Source: Sycobia sp. Sy_11
Lineage: Eukaryota; Arthropoda; Insecta; Hymenoptera; Epichrysomallidae
Length of the DNA stretch: 64,000 nucleotides
Reading direction: 5' to 3'
Assembly (NCBI GenBank): GCA_018907035.1
Contig: JACCIC010000001.1
Location: forward strand, 1,215,001-1,279,000
Shown: one piece after another, positions 13,600 to 25,700 of the stretch
Position numbering within the stretch: the first letter of the stretch is position 1
Layout: each line of letters opens with the position of its first letter
Translations under genes and position numbers: made by a program
Notes under the pieces: generated by a model
What the model saw: only the letters and a program-made list of their open reading frames with translations
Database searches by the model: none
Told to the model about the DNA's origin: nothing

Positions 13600-13912
13600 A
13601 TCACACGCCTGCGACCGTACGTTTCCAAAAATTCGTCATCTTTAGACACGATATTGCTGAAAATTTTGTTCGATCCTAATAACGTTTAAAAAACTACCCC
13701 CCGGTTCTTGTTCGCCTCGTCCGACTATTGCGGGAATTTTTCCCACCCCCGCCTTCCGCCTAACACAGCCATTTGATTAGTCGGAGATTCCCGACTAATT
13801 TTTCGGTTCTCTGGAAAATCCTGCTTTGCTCCCGTTCCGCGTGTCTCATTATTTGTGCGTGCGCGCGCGCGCGCGCGTGTGTGTTTGGATGTGATAACCT
13901 GAAAGCCGGAGA

Positions 13913-13964
<52 letters not shown>

Positions 13965-14247
13965 CTATATAATACACGATACGTTGCGATAATTTTTCGA
14001 GCCACCCGGTATATGCGCTTATGGGTTTCGCGCTGCATTTTGGCCCCCGAAGCTGAGTAGCGCACCAAAGGCTACCTGGGCCGTCCTTTGCCTTTTTACA
14101 TCGTTTGAACACACGCAGCAAGCTCGCTCACATATATAATAAACGCACGAACACACACGCTATACACTCTATACAGTTCACCTATGGCTTTGGCCCTATT
14201 CTTTGGCTCCCCGCGCGCGCGTTGCTCTCGGCTCCTTTTTCTCCCAT

Positions 14248-14303
<56 letters not shown>

Positions 14304-14398
14304 GCTCTTGTTGGGGTTGCGCAAACTCTCGGGAAGAGGCTTCGGAGGGGAAGGTGGGACTTTTTATTCTCTCCCCTTCCATCCTTTCTTTTGGCACA

Positions 14399-14438
<40 letters not shown>

Positions 14439-15160
14439 CTCTCTTTTCCTTTCTCGCTGTTATGGACTTTCTTTCTCCCGTACCTCCCCCCGCCCTCTCA
14501 CCGTCTCTCCACGAACCGCGCTGCTGATGCTCGTAAAGTACGACCGGTCCGCAGGGCGCGCTCGCTTCTCGTTTCCCCCCTTTCTTCCCTTTCTTCCTCT
14601 CGCGTCTCTCCTTTTTATTCTTGCGTTCTTTTTTTCACATTTTACCTGCAAAGCATGGCACGAACAGCCCTCCGAGTCGCGTGGCACTGCACACTATCGT
14701 GCTTATATACTTGCTGTTACAGGTCCGCCGACCTGTATCGTGTGTGTGAGACTGCGTGTGCATGTGCGCGCGCGTATGTGCGAATACTCGTATTTGTCTA
14801 TATATATATATATATGAGTCGGAACTTCTTTTCTTACATTTCGCGCGGGCGGCACCGAAGCACACACATGCACATATACATAAGTATACAAATGCCGAAA
14901 GAGTTCAGTGCTACTAAATCAATTTCAAACAATTTAACGTCCCGCGGTAGTAGAAGTGCGCGAGCGAGGGCTCCATTCAACGGGTTACTGACTCGTTTTC
15001 TCCATTCAAAGAGGAAGAGAGACAGAGAGACAGAGAGAGAGGAGTATAGAGACATAAAGAGTCGAGCTTAAGGTACGGGGTTTTTAACCGCTGCTGCCTT
15101 TGGGCCCCCCCCCCATCCAATCCACCTCCACGTGTAGCAGGAAAGAACAATGAGGCATTG
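13600..15160. other. GC-rich island with CT, TA and CG arrays
   Basis: CpG-rich sequence holding (GC)n at 13858-13878, (TA)n at 13918-13956, CT arrays at 14252-14300 and 14401-14444, GA-rich sequence at 15015-15045 and a C9 run near 15106. The long open frame across 14184-15071 (295 codons) is Leu-Ser repeats from CT arrays followed by unstructured residues. It has no homologous look and competing frames, so it is not called a gene. Confidence 0.6.
14252..14300. repeat. (TC)n microsatellite
   Basis: Pure TC array, the first of two within 200 bp; the second is at 14401-14444 and ends in CGCTCTCTC. Confidence 0.95.
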
Positions 15161-15169
15161 ACAATTTTT

Positions 15170-16840
15170 TGCATACGTGTTGTAACATCTCGCGGAAAAT
15201 GAGCGCAGGACTTTGTAAAAATTTTACAACGTAGCGTTCTCGAATTGTTATAGAAAAGCAAATAATTTCATCTGGTTCGTGAATTAAATGTTCTTTCATT
15301 TCCAAAATAAAAATTAGCTCAAGCGGGAATCATTGTAAAGCTGTTTCCTTGCATTTTTGTACTGAGTCGAGTCAGTGAGAGAAGAAAAACAGATTTGCAA
15401 CGACGGGTAAAGGTTACTTTTTCTTAAGTCAAGCTTTACATACAGTAAATTGTAGATTCATTCTACAGATATTCAAAAAAAATTATCGATTATTTTATAT
15501 ATTCAGGAAAATTTTAAATGTTCAAAAAACACTCCCGTATTAAAGACTTGAGGAATACCCACGATATTTGTGCTGATATTACTCAGTCTCGCATAGAAAT
15601 TCAGAACCAATAGATCACGACCTGAGACAGAAGAATATTATTTCAAATTTATAGTGCTTTAGGAACTTAAATATTAATTAAGTATTTAATGATTATTGCA
15701 AATCATATCATAAAAGATTCTTATATATATATATAATTTGAATCATTATATATCTGATTCTTATTAATCAGCAACTACAAACATCTTACGTTAGCATCGC
15801 AGTTATTAAATACATAAATGAAAAATTCTTTGTAAAATAAGTAAACTATAATAGTGATGAGATATATACTATAATAGTGATGAGAATCTGTAAAATCTTC
15901 GGCAGGTTCGTCACTGGTATCCGTTTAATTATTCATTACTCTGTCCATCAGTATATATTAATCATAATATATAAAATTTATAAAATGATTTCTACATATA
16001 CTTTTGTAATATCGTAAAATATCGATACTCCTTTGCAAAAGTAAACGCAATTTCATCAAGATTTATATTAGCAAAAATTTCTGAATTACAGCCTCGAAGA
16101 CAAAGTCAAAATTGAGCCTTAAATATATGTTTGAATCATCGTCCATTATTGGTAAGCATTTCTAATTATCACAATATTAAGTGTCGCCTCTCTAACCTAA
16201 ACAATTTATTAACTTTTCGATAATTTTTTATAATTTTATAATTTCATTATAATCCTTCTTGGGTATTAAAATTAGAATGTTTTCTTGTACCAATTTTTTT
16301 CTATATATATATATAGATTAAAGCCAACATTGCCCCATTTTCAGAATTAAAATCGCAATACTTAAAACATTAAATCCGTACCAAGTCAATATTTTATTGA
16401 CGATCTTTTTGTAATATACAGTACTACATTTTGGCTTGTGTTGGCCTGTCTTGGTATTGGCGAATAGCACTGCCAGTTTTGGGAGTCAGCTTACGATTAT
16501 TTTAGAGAATTGTCATTCTTACCAAATCGCAGTGTAAATATTAAGTTAAATTAATTCGAAAGAAATTATTAACACCGAAATTGATTCTGGCCTGTGCCAA
16601 AAAGTATGTTATAAATGAAATATATATGCATAATAAAGAATGCTATAGAGCAAACTTTAAAAAACGACTCAGTCCCGTACGTTCACATGAGGCAAACAAT
16701 ATATCCGTCCTCTATTCTCAACGAAACCATCGATAATTTTCAGATTCTCGAAACAGTCAACTTATTCAACTTGCGAGAGTAGCGGATGACGAAATGCCAT
16801 CTACCGAGGACGGTATTATAATTTAAGTGATACACTATAT
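15170..16840. other. AT-rich non-coding stretch
   Basis: No gene is seen. A short exact duplication occurs at 15845-15886: ACTATAATAGTGATGAGA twice, period 23. Confidence 0.6.
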
Positions 16841-16848
16841 ATTCTATA

Positions 16849-17364
16849 TTAATTATTTTCACTAAGATTTGAAATAAAATCAGTAATAGAATAACAATTC
16901 AATCCCTTGTAATTCATACAATAACTGTGTACATTTACATATATGTTTTCCCGTATACAAATCAGCTTCGTTTTATTGATAATTTCACTCACAAAGGTTT
17001 TAATCAACTTTTTCATTAATAACGTGTACCAATTCAAATATCTGTCGAAGCAGCGAAGTTTTTGTATAAACTTCAACTGATTAATAAGTCGACAGAACCT
17101 GCCAATGAAGCCTTCTGTCTCGTCGTGGAATAAAATTTGACGGTATTCTCGATTCTTTGTTTTCAATTCCTGTTTAAAATCGAACGATCTCTTTCGTATC
17201 AATCCAAGATTGCAATCAGGTATATATGTTAATGCGTCTGTTTGCCGTAATAAGTGTTGCTTGTACACGCGTGTAAATATTTGGTTAATTGCCGTTTTAA
17301 TTCCATTCGCGGTGTTCCGTTTACATGCATACGCGCACACAAAGACACTGACAGGCACACACAC
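16849..17364 (-). other. Unassigned 171-codon open frame
   Basis: An uninterrupted minus-strand frame from an ATG inside a CA-rich tract runs to a stop at 16849. Residues about 20-171 are not simple repeat and are rich in Lys, Asn, Ile and Leu, as expected for AT-rich DNA. I recognise no domain, signal peptide or membrane segment. The first ~20 residues come from stop-free CA/GT sequence, which lengthens the frame artificially. It is unusually long for this composition but may be chance. A single-exon gene, a relic or nothing are all possible. Confidence 0.15.
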
Positions 17365-17625
17365 TCACATGCGCGCGCGCGTGCTATACCGTTACTTAAT
17401 TACCAGTTTTAATTTCGCATGGCGCATTCGCGAGCGCACGCCGCGCACGCCGCGCACATCCGCTTTGATGGATAATTTACAATTCGGAATGCTAATTAAT
17501 TAGAGAAAGTGAGAACACATTTTCGGATGTGTGTATATGTATATGGCAGCAGGCAGCGGCTGATGGACTTTTCCAATGAGCGGTATTAAAGCTGATTATA
17601 TTAACGAGTCGAGGCGGCGGTGTAC

Positions 17626-17685
<60 letters not shown>

Positions 17686-18260
17686 GTATGTATATGGCTC
17701 ACTCTTTCTCCATATCTCCCCACGTCTTTCTCTCTCGACATTTATCAATCGTTATACATCTGCCTTTTAATGGGACCCGCAGTCGCGACTTCGTCCCGCG
17801 GAGGACCGCGGCGAAGGCCGAGGCTCGAGTGCCCGACCGACGTACTCGCCTCTTTTTCTCTCCTGGAATCGGGATAAAAAGGCCCCAAAGAGACGGACCG
17901 CGAGAGAGAGGGGGGATGGAGAGGGGAGTACTTCGGTAGCGAGAGGCGGATTTCCCGAGTCCTCCCCCCCCCCAATCTCCTCACTCAGTCTGCTCCTCTC
18001 GGGCACGCGCGGCGGCAGATGGCCGGAGCCGGGATTAACGAGGCGACGATGACTGCGATCGCCGCCCGAAGATACCGATAACGAATGATTTTTCGGGCCC
18101 CTCGAAGGCGAACTGGTCCGGGGCCGACGGGCGCATGCGCGCCTCGGAGAAACGCGTCTCGTGCGCTCCCTCGATCCTATATTACCCCGATCCGAAACTC
18201 TCGATCCGACTGCACATCTTTGGACAATTCGAGCATTCGTGTACGTGTACTCCAAATGCC
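17365..18260. other. GC-rich island with TA/TATG array
   Basis: (TA)n at 17631-17672 passes into (TATG)n at 17673-17696. After that, CpG-rich sequence (17760-18260) contains a C10 run and scattered motifs: CAGATGG (E-box type), GGGATTA (Otx/Bicoid type) and CGATAACG (GATA type) within about 90 bp at 18015-18085. The 162-codon minus frame through this block is Arg/Ser/Pro-rich composition and not a supported gene. Confidence 0.5.
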
Positions 18261-18307
18261 CGATACAGACTATTTTAAAAATTACACTTATCTACGTGAA
18301 ATTTTTT

Positions 18308-18344
18308 CATTTTCCATCATTTTCCATCATTTTCCATTGGAAAA
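18308..18344. repeat. (CATTTTCCAT)x3 with a palindromic end
   Basis: Three 10-bp units in tandem; the last joins TTTTCCATTGGAAAA, a 6-bp stem with a 3-base loop. Confidence 0.85.
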
Positions 18345-20925
18345 TTTCAAAGGAAAATGAAAGAAAAAAGTGTAAACAACTGTATTGAATTTACATTGAG
18401 CGGAAACCCATTGAACGTTATAAATATATACTTTTCAGCAATTCCTCTTAGGGAAACGTCACAATTATTTTACGTTAATCTATCGGCAAATACCTCACCA
18501 CATAAAAAATGATGTCTGCAACATAATTGTAGAAATTAACTTTTATAGAAAAGTATAAAAACCTATAATTTTTACAAGAGCAATCTATCTTGATCCAAAG
18601 ACACTATCGAACATACGGCTTTAAATGAACTACCATTCGTCACTTATTATTATTGTATTCCTCAAATATAATTCAATAAATTTTCCTTTAACTTATACTT
18701 TCTCAGTATTTTCCATTGATACACTGAAATCCATTCTCAAATGTGAAACTTTCGATATTGAATTCACCTTGATGATGTTCCGAAAGGTGCAGCTTACATA
18801 TCTTTTGAGGCATAAATTATGATGCGAGCATATATATATATACAAACCAGAATTAATTTAATAAAATAAATTCTTTCGCATTTAGAATTTTTATCTTTAT
18901 CTTTAAAGGAATTGTCACCATACGGGTGCGGAAGAAAACCATTTTCTCTGATATTATACGCGTACGGCTGATGAACAAATTGATAATATTGTTTAAAACA
19001 GGATAATTAATAAGGCAAAAACGTGCGAGTCTGAAGTTTGTGTCGCTTCAATAAAACGAGCATAATTTTGGAAGTTTATGTAAAACTGCGAAAAATCCAT
19101 AATAAATTAAAACTATATAAAGCTTTAATTTAATCTTATATTTTTGTGTGTATATGTGTAAAAAATTATGTAAAAAACTTTCTTCATTCATCGGTATATA
19201 TATTCTGTACTGAACATTGACATTTCGAGACCATTCGTTGAACTTTATAACGATGCAAACATGAGATCGGTAAGAATTTATATAAATATGATTGATTTTT
19301 TGCAGTGGCGATGAATCGAATTCAGATTTTCTAATAATACGAAAGCTGAGAATTATAATTGTGAAAGTAAAAATTACCTCGAACGAGGGATTACTTCAAG
19401 TATAAATGAAAATTATTTATTATTTCAAATTAAATTAGATAAAATGACCTAAGCTGATATCTATTGATTTCAAAATTATAAATAATCATTAAATTAAAAT
19501 TCGTGCAAATATCCATTTTTTATGTTCTATATCTTTTAAAAATTAGTTACAATAATTATGCAGCAAAAGCGAACTCGAAAATGTACGTTTTCCAAATGGC
19601 TTGTTAGGAAATCTCTAAATTCAAACCAGTTACCTTAAGAAATCTTAATAGCAAATGCGATATTTTTTTCCTTCGTACCTGAGAGATGAAGTCTCGCACT
19701 CTATTATACAAGTGAAAAGCAAAAAAAATTATGGCAATTAGGCGGAATCGAATTTCCAGATATATCGTTCAATCTGCCGCGCCTTTCGTACATTCCCTTG
19801 CTAGCGAGGATATATAACTCGTAAAATCGATATCGGACCTGTCGGCGAAAACTTGCAACGCGACGCCCGTTCCGTCCGGAGGTGTCTCCGAGGTCCGGAG
19901 TCGTTGTATCCGACAGTTAAAAAAAATAGAAAGAAATTCATCGATTAACCAACCGGATAATACGAGAAAATGTTGGAAATGAAAAAAATAATAAGAAAGC
20001 AAAATTAAATTTTGAACCTAAATAATAATTATTTTTAATATAGCTCAATTACTTATAAGGAATATAAATGGTAATATTGTTCATGGGTACAAAATAGTTA
20101 CAAAAATAGAATAATTGTTTATTGAAGATATTAATCCGTTTGAAATGCCTAAGCAATTGCCGCTAATTGAATTTTGAAGTGACTCCTAGAAATTGTATAT
20201 TGGAAATTGATTAAGTTATAATAGCTATATATTTATATATATTGAAAAATAATTTGTATTGAAATATTTTTGTCATTTAGATAATCAGCATTTGGTAAAA
20301 GACTTACCTATAAGAATTATTTATACGAATTATATTTAGTTCGTTTTATTAATCGTTTAATGACTTTTAATTGGTTTGATTTGTATAAACGAAAATGTAA
20401 TTCCAATATATCTAAAAAATACTTCATTTATAAAGTAATTATAATATATTTTTTTGGATCTTTGAATTCACTAGTAATTTTTTTAGCCATTCCTTTGACT
20501 GAAATGTATGTTTTAATTTGAGTTATTTATTTGAGAAACGAGGTCATATTTACAGCTGAAAAATCTAGCTTCTCATGATGTCTATAAAATGGTAAAAAAT
20601 GATCCATTCTATAAAATGGTAAAAAACTTCCGGTAAAAGTATTTCATTGCAAGCTAAGTAATAGCTAACAATCATGACCATTTTAAATACGTAGAATACT
20701 ACATATCATAAGCAGATACACAACATACACTACATAAGCAGGGATACGATGTGTACAATAATATAGGAAAGTGAAAATTATCAAAAATCGAAAAATATAC
20801 TTGGAAGTATTTATTGTGAGACAAGGGACGTAAAACAGAGGTTAACAACAGTTCCGACGTTCATTCCTTGACCGATTTTTGATAGATAATTTAGTCAGGG
20901 CTTAAATAATCCGACAAGGAGACAA
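18345..20925. other. AT-rich non-coding stretch with a small GC patch
   Basis: Mostly AT-rich with no gene. 19775-19915 is an isolated CpG-rich patch with the direct repeat GTCCGGAG at 19874 and 19893. It is open on the minus strand for 77 codons, but no splice sites bound it. At 20585-20632, TCTATAAAATGGTAAAAAA is duplicated imperfectly. Confidence 0.5.
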
Positions 20926-21620
20926 GGGATGAAAATATCACGTCCGATATCACGTCCGTTCACAGGCTATCCTTCCGCGTGACACTCCCGTCCTCTTCAC
21001 TTGTAGTCTCTTTGAATGCCTATATATATATATACGAAACGGTGGGACAGCCTGCGAACGACGGTCGTGATGCCGTTCTCGAAGCGCCGACCCCAGGCTC
21101 GAGAATGGCCCATCGGGCGTGCCCGCGATTTTGACCCTCCCGCTGTATTAGGTGTTAATAATCCCCGATGAACCAGGTGATTCCACCCGACCGTCTAATC
21201 GAGGAATAAAATGTCGCGGGCAAAGGGTGAGATGGAGTCGATTCATATTAAGTCGATCCTCGAAAAATGCTCCTCAGGCTTTTACGCGCAAACTTCGCGC
21301 GCTCTGATACGTACGCTTTAATCGGGCCGCTGACTCTGTGTGCAAGTCGGGCACGTCGCTGTGTTTAAGTCTCTCCCTCTCTGACCGACAACGGCGCTCT
21401 CTGTCTCTATCTCTTTCTCTCTTTCACCCCTTTAGACGGAACCCGGACAAGTTGGCAGCTGTCACACCCCGTAGTGAGAGATTTATGATTGTCCTAAGAT
21501 TAAAACTTGTAAAAGTGTCGAAATTGAAATCCTTTTGTTGCGGGCCGCAGCTCGTATAAATGGAGCCAACGTGTATGAGAGAGGGAGACGAGGCTTCGCG
21601 AAAAGAAAATTGCTCTTGAC
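20926..21620. other. GC-balanced unique patch, possible regulatory element
   Basis: About 700 bp of complex, CpG-containing, non-repetitive sequence stands out from AT-rich flanks. It holds a 12-bp direct repeat (ATATCACGTCCG twice, 20935-20959), AGGTGTTA (T-box half-site type) at about 21151 and CAGGTG at about 21174. No exon boundaries are visible. Complex low-repeat sequence of this kind often marks conserved non-coding DNA; alignment would be needed to tell. Confidence 0.35.
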
Positions 21621-23500
21621 ATGACGCTGGACTGAATAAAATGAAATGGTCGACGATTACTGGGTTATTGGTAGTATATGAAAAGTTTGTCTGTCCTTAC
21701 GATAAAAAACCATCTAGATTTATTTAAAGATAAAAGCAGCGCGTGACAATCAATAATTGACATCCGTGAATTTAATGTAACTATAACTTTTATAAGCTCT
21801 GTATACTTGTAATCTCCATTATTTCTACAATCAACCGTTACAGGATGCACGTGTAATTCTGCATGAGTAGAAAAGATCCGGATACGGTATGGCAAAGATA
21901 CGTATTTTCGGTGATAAGCGCGTCCATTGAAAAAATCATAAAAGTGCATTAGTTCGAACTTATATAAACATATAGAAAATAATTACAACATTGGGACCGA
22001 TCGACTCTCTGTCTAAGATTATACTCCTCAACACCCTTTATTCTAACAATGGTCCAGGATACAATCTGTGCATTTAACAAATCAGATTGAAATACAGAGA
22101 ATTTAAGTAAGATTCGATCTATTTTTGAATAAAATCACCAATAGACTTTGATTAAGTTAAAAAATTTCACTAGATTAAATTTAGTAACTTATAATAAGGA
22201 TCTAAAATTATTAATCTAAATCGTTGATAATGGAAGTTAACTACTTTAAGGCACCGCGTCAGCGGAAATTTGCTTTTGTAAATAATTATACGGTTTGATA
22301 TAATATTACATTCAACGATCGACAGTTTCGACATTTTTAATCACGCGAGACTTCTCCTTGCTGTTTCATTTATCGCGCGATAAGGCTAAATAAACAGTCT
22401 TCTTCTTTCTTTTTAGAAAATTTGAGTATGCACCTTGGCTTATTACAAGTTTTATGAATTAACCAAGTTGACTGATCAATCGAATTCTTATTACCGATAT
22501 TGCTTTTCACTTTATCTTCATAAGCAGGTTATACTTTAAATAATGAATATATTGATCAGAAGCATATCATTCTCGAACTTTTCGACTTTCAATCAAGAAA
22601 ATTTTTATTCCTACTTCTTTCCAATACACGTTTGCGAATAATATTGCTTGGATTTAAAAAATTCGATTTCGAAACGGCAACGTTTAATTCATTCATTTAT
22701 TAGTAATTTGAATACAATTTATAAATATCCCGAAAACTGTCCTCAACTTACTTCGTTTTTATAAGTATACAATTCTAATGAAATAGAATATAAAGTTACT
22801 TGACGTCTCGGAATAGCTGAAATATCTATATTGATATTTGATACATTGGATTAATCAAAGAGAACGAGGATTAAAAAGTTATAAGCTTTCTATTTTACGG
22901 TCAAATCTGAAGCACGCTAATTGGCATGTTAGTGGTTGCATTTTGCTGTTGGCGCGCTCTTAATATTCACTTTGTCACAATTCTGTTTACCAATAATGAA
23001 TGATCTAAACCATAGTCGTTAGATGATATTTACTGCAACTTCAAATCTACAGCAATATTTCACATAGTTGATATAATAAAGTGCTCTATGTATTTTCAAT
23101 GGAATGTCCAATTTGTCCATTCGTATCATTACAAAACTGCTCAGTTGGTCATATGGTTTATATGTCTTTTTCACGTTGATATTTGTATGTATGTATATTT
23201 TTACTTAACTTTCGTCAAAATACCTATCTAATACTCCAATAGAGCAGATACATAAAATTTTACGCGAAAATTTTTTTTTAATTATTCACGTTGTGTTATG
23301 TTGAGGTCATTATATGCGCGCAGAGTCGATGGTATAACAATTACGTAACAGAGCTTTATTCATGATACGTATACGTACCTCGATGCAGATAACGAGCCGT
23401 GATGACTGATTATTTCGATCTGCCTTATTTCATGTACGATACGCACCTCTTAAATTTCATAAACGACATTCACGGATCGCGCCGCGCCGCGCGAAGTTGC
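21621..23500. other. AT-rich non-coding stretch
   Basis: No gene is recognised. The 94-codon minus frame at 21665-21949 has no motif or splice context. Confidence 0.55.
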
Positions 23501-23612
23501 GATAAAACAGGATCTATATAAAAGTATTATGCGTGCTTGTACCAACGCGGTGCGGGAACGACTTCGACGGGAGGTATAATGCCGAATAAATACCTGGACT
23601 AAATCTCTCATA

Positions 23613-23747
<135 letters not shown>

Positions 23748-23818
23748 AGATGTTATCGTCGGGACCCTATACACGATCAAGTGCAATGCAATGGTGCAAC
23801 AAATTCCCTATAACGACG

Positions 23819-23820
<2 letters not shown>

Positions 23821-23858
<38 letters not shown>
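23821..23858. repeat. (TC)n microsatellite
   Basis: Nineteen TC units, 75 bp downstream of the compound array, decaying into CGCACTCTCTCTATCTC. Confidence 0.95.
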
Positions 23859-23861
<3 letters not shown>

Positions 23862-23869
23862 CTCTCTCT

Positions 23870-24990
23870 ATCTCTTTCTCGCTTTCTCCATGCGGCCGCG
23901 AGCCGAGAACACGCCCATGTCGATTAGCATATTTGGCGGATCGGTTTTACCTTTACGAGCTGTACGCGCGCTCGCCTCTGTTCACGTACATATAACGTAT
24001 ATATGTATATGTATATTTTAGGTTGAGTTTTTTCTCTTTCTTTCTCTCTCTATCTGTCGGTTCTTTATCGTGAAATCTCGTGTTTTCGCGTATATAACCT
24101 GGTACAACTCCCGGTACGCTTCGGAATGTGTCTGGTGGTTCGACCGAAAGATGATATCTCGACGCATCTTTCACCTGACGTTCGGCCAATGCTAATTAAA
24201 TACACTTGTCGACGCTTTGGACCGAAAGGAAAGGAAATCGCGAAGTCTTATAACCGCGTCAGTGGTAGTTTTTCGATGTTGCGTGTATGGATATATATAT
24301 ATTGTAACTGATATGTGCATATCGACTATGTAGATTAAATTGCTACCATACGTAATCTGAAGAGGTTTTCGGAATTCGAAATTCCAAACTCTACACTGTC
24401 AGAATAATTTATATGTTCATAAACGCGTGAATATACTTTGCTGCTTTTGTTTATGTTGCTTCGTGATTGTCCATATTTGTAACAAGATGAATGTCTCAGA
24501 AGTACTATATGTCGCTCGAATGCAAAATTTTTGAAAGTTATCTCCTGGCCAAAGACATCGGGGCCAATTCCTCACTAAAGAGTTCGTTCGTAACTAACTA
24601 ATACTTGTCGAAGTAACTGTATTCCATATACCGTAAATTTAAAGGATATTCAATGTTATAAATCCAAACAGTCTTCATGATTCATTTTGTTATTTCTTCA
24701 TTATTTATTCGTACAATGAAATAGTTCTTATTTACTTGAGATTTTGGAATTCCAACTGAAACGTTCTTAACGAATATGTCAATCAAAAATTACTTTCGAA
24801 AATCAGCTTTCGTTAATTAAAGTGTACTTTGTAATTATTTACTAGATATACACCTAAATAAAAAGATATTCTGTTCAACACACTTCCTGGAAATGGTTCT
24901 GTCGAGTAAAATTGTTTACACATTCTTTCTGTAATAAGTTTTGTCAAATTCTGGAACCATCTCATTGGAACAGTTTATAGTTAAAACATA
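23870..24990. other. Non-coding stretch
   Basis: Moderately GC-rich to about 24260, AT-rich after that. No exon or element is recognised. Confidence 0.5.
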
Positions 24991-25238
24991 CACTGAAAAA
25001 AAATTTCTATTGTCAAGTAAATATTTTCTTGTTTTTTGCCAAGTAAATTATTTTCTTAAATCGCGAAAATATTTTCTCAGATGGAGAAAGTATTGACTTG
25101 ATGCAAGAAGAGTCCACTTAAATCAAGCCGCGCACTCTTAAATCTAGTAAATATTTTCTTAATTGAAAAAAAGGATTTATTTGGTACAGGCAAAGTAAAT
25201 ATTTACTTGATATCAGGAAATCTTTTTGTTTCCAATGT
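24991..25238. mobile_element. MITE-like element, family 1, copy A
   Basis: The left edge CACTGAAAAAAAATTTCTAT..TCAAGTAAATATT reappears inverted at the right edge (AAATATTTACTTGATATCAGGAAATC), so the whole ~250-bp unit is an imperfect inverted repeat. A second copy lies in the opposite orientation at 58438-58672 and shares GTCAAGTAAATATT, GCCAAGTAAATTATTTTCTTAAAT, TTGATGCAAGAA.AGTCCACTT and CTTAAATCTA segments. Two copies plus terminal inverted repeats support a non-autonomous DNA transposon. It has no coding capacity and its superfamily is unknown. Confidence 0.75.
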
Positions 25239-25239
25239 A

Positions 25240-25700
25240 CATGATTTTAGAAAGTGATTGAATCGACCATAAAGATGGCACGAACAATGGTCGAATCGTT
25301 GCGCTCTTCCCGGCTCTTCCGCTTCGTTCTGCAACGAAAACCCATTGATAACGATCTTAAGCGCCGATGAATAACAAAACGGAGGAACGCTTAGCCCTCG
25401 TTCGCCCAAAGCGAGCCCAGCGCGATTGGCGAACGGAGCACCGCTGCCGCAGCGGCACGGGCGTTCGCCTATATTATTTTCACCTATGCTCGATGTTGCG
25501 ATCGACGCGACAGGTACAGAGAGCCGCGCACGATACAAAAGGTCCATTTGCGCGACGGCTCTCGGCGCTGATCGAGGCGAGGCAGCCGCCTGTTTCGATC
25601 GTTGCAATCGCCACAGGCTACTGTAACGTATCAATTACGTCGATAATTAGAGTTGTTGAAATTACAAAACTCTCAATTATATGTAGAGGTGTGTATTAGG
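25240..25700. other. CpG-rich unique patch
   Basis: Complex, non-repetitive sequence with AACAATGG (Sox-type site) at about 25287 and a small hairpin CCGCTG-CCG-CAGCGG at 25441-25455. Open frames up to 143 codons (minus) and 110 codons (plus) overlap and have no recognisable product. It may be regulatory; no splice-bounded exon was found. Confidence 0.35.

Noticed and set aside
14184..15071. Longest open frame in the window (295 codons, +)
   Set aside because: It runs through two CT arrays that give Leu-Ser repeats; competing frames are equally open, composition follows the DNA, and no domain or splice sites are seen.
17767..18255. 162-codon minus-strand frame
   Set aside because: Pro/Ser/Arg composition expected of GC-rich non-coding DNA; overlapping plus frames are just as open.
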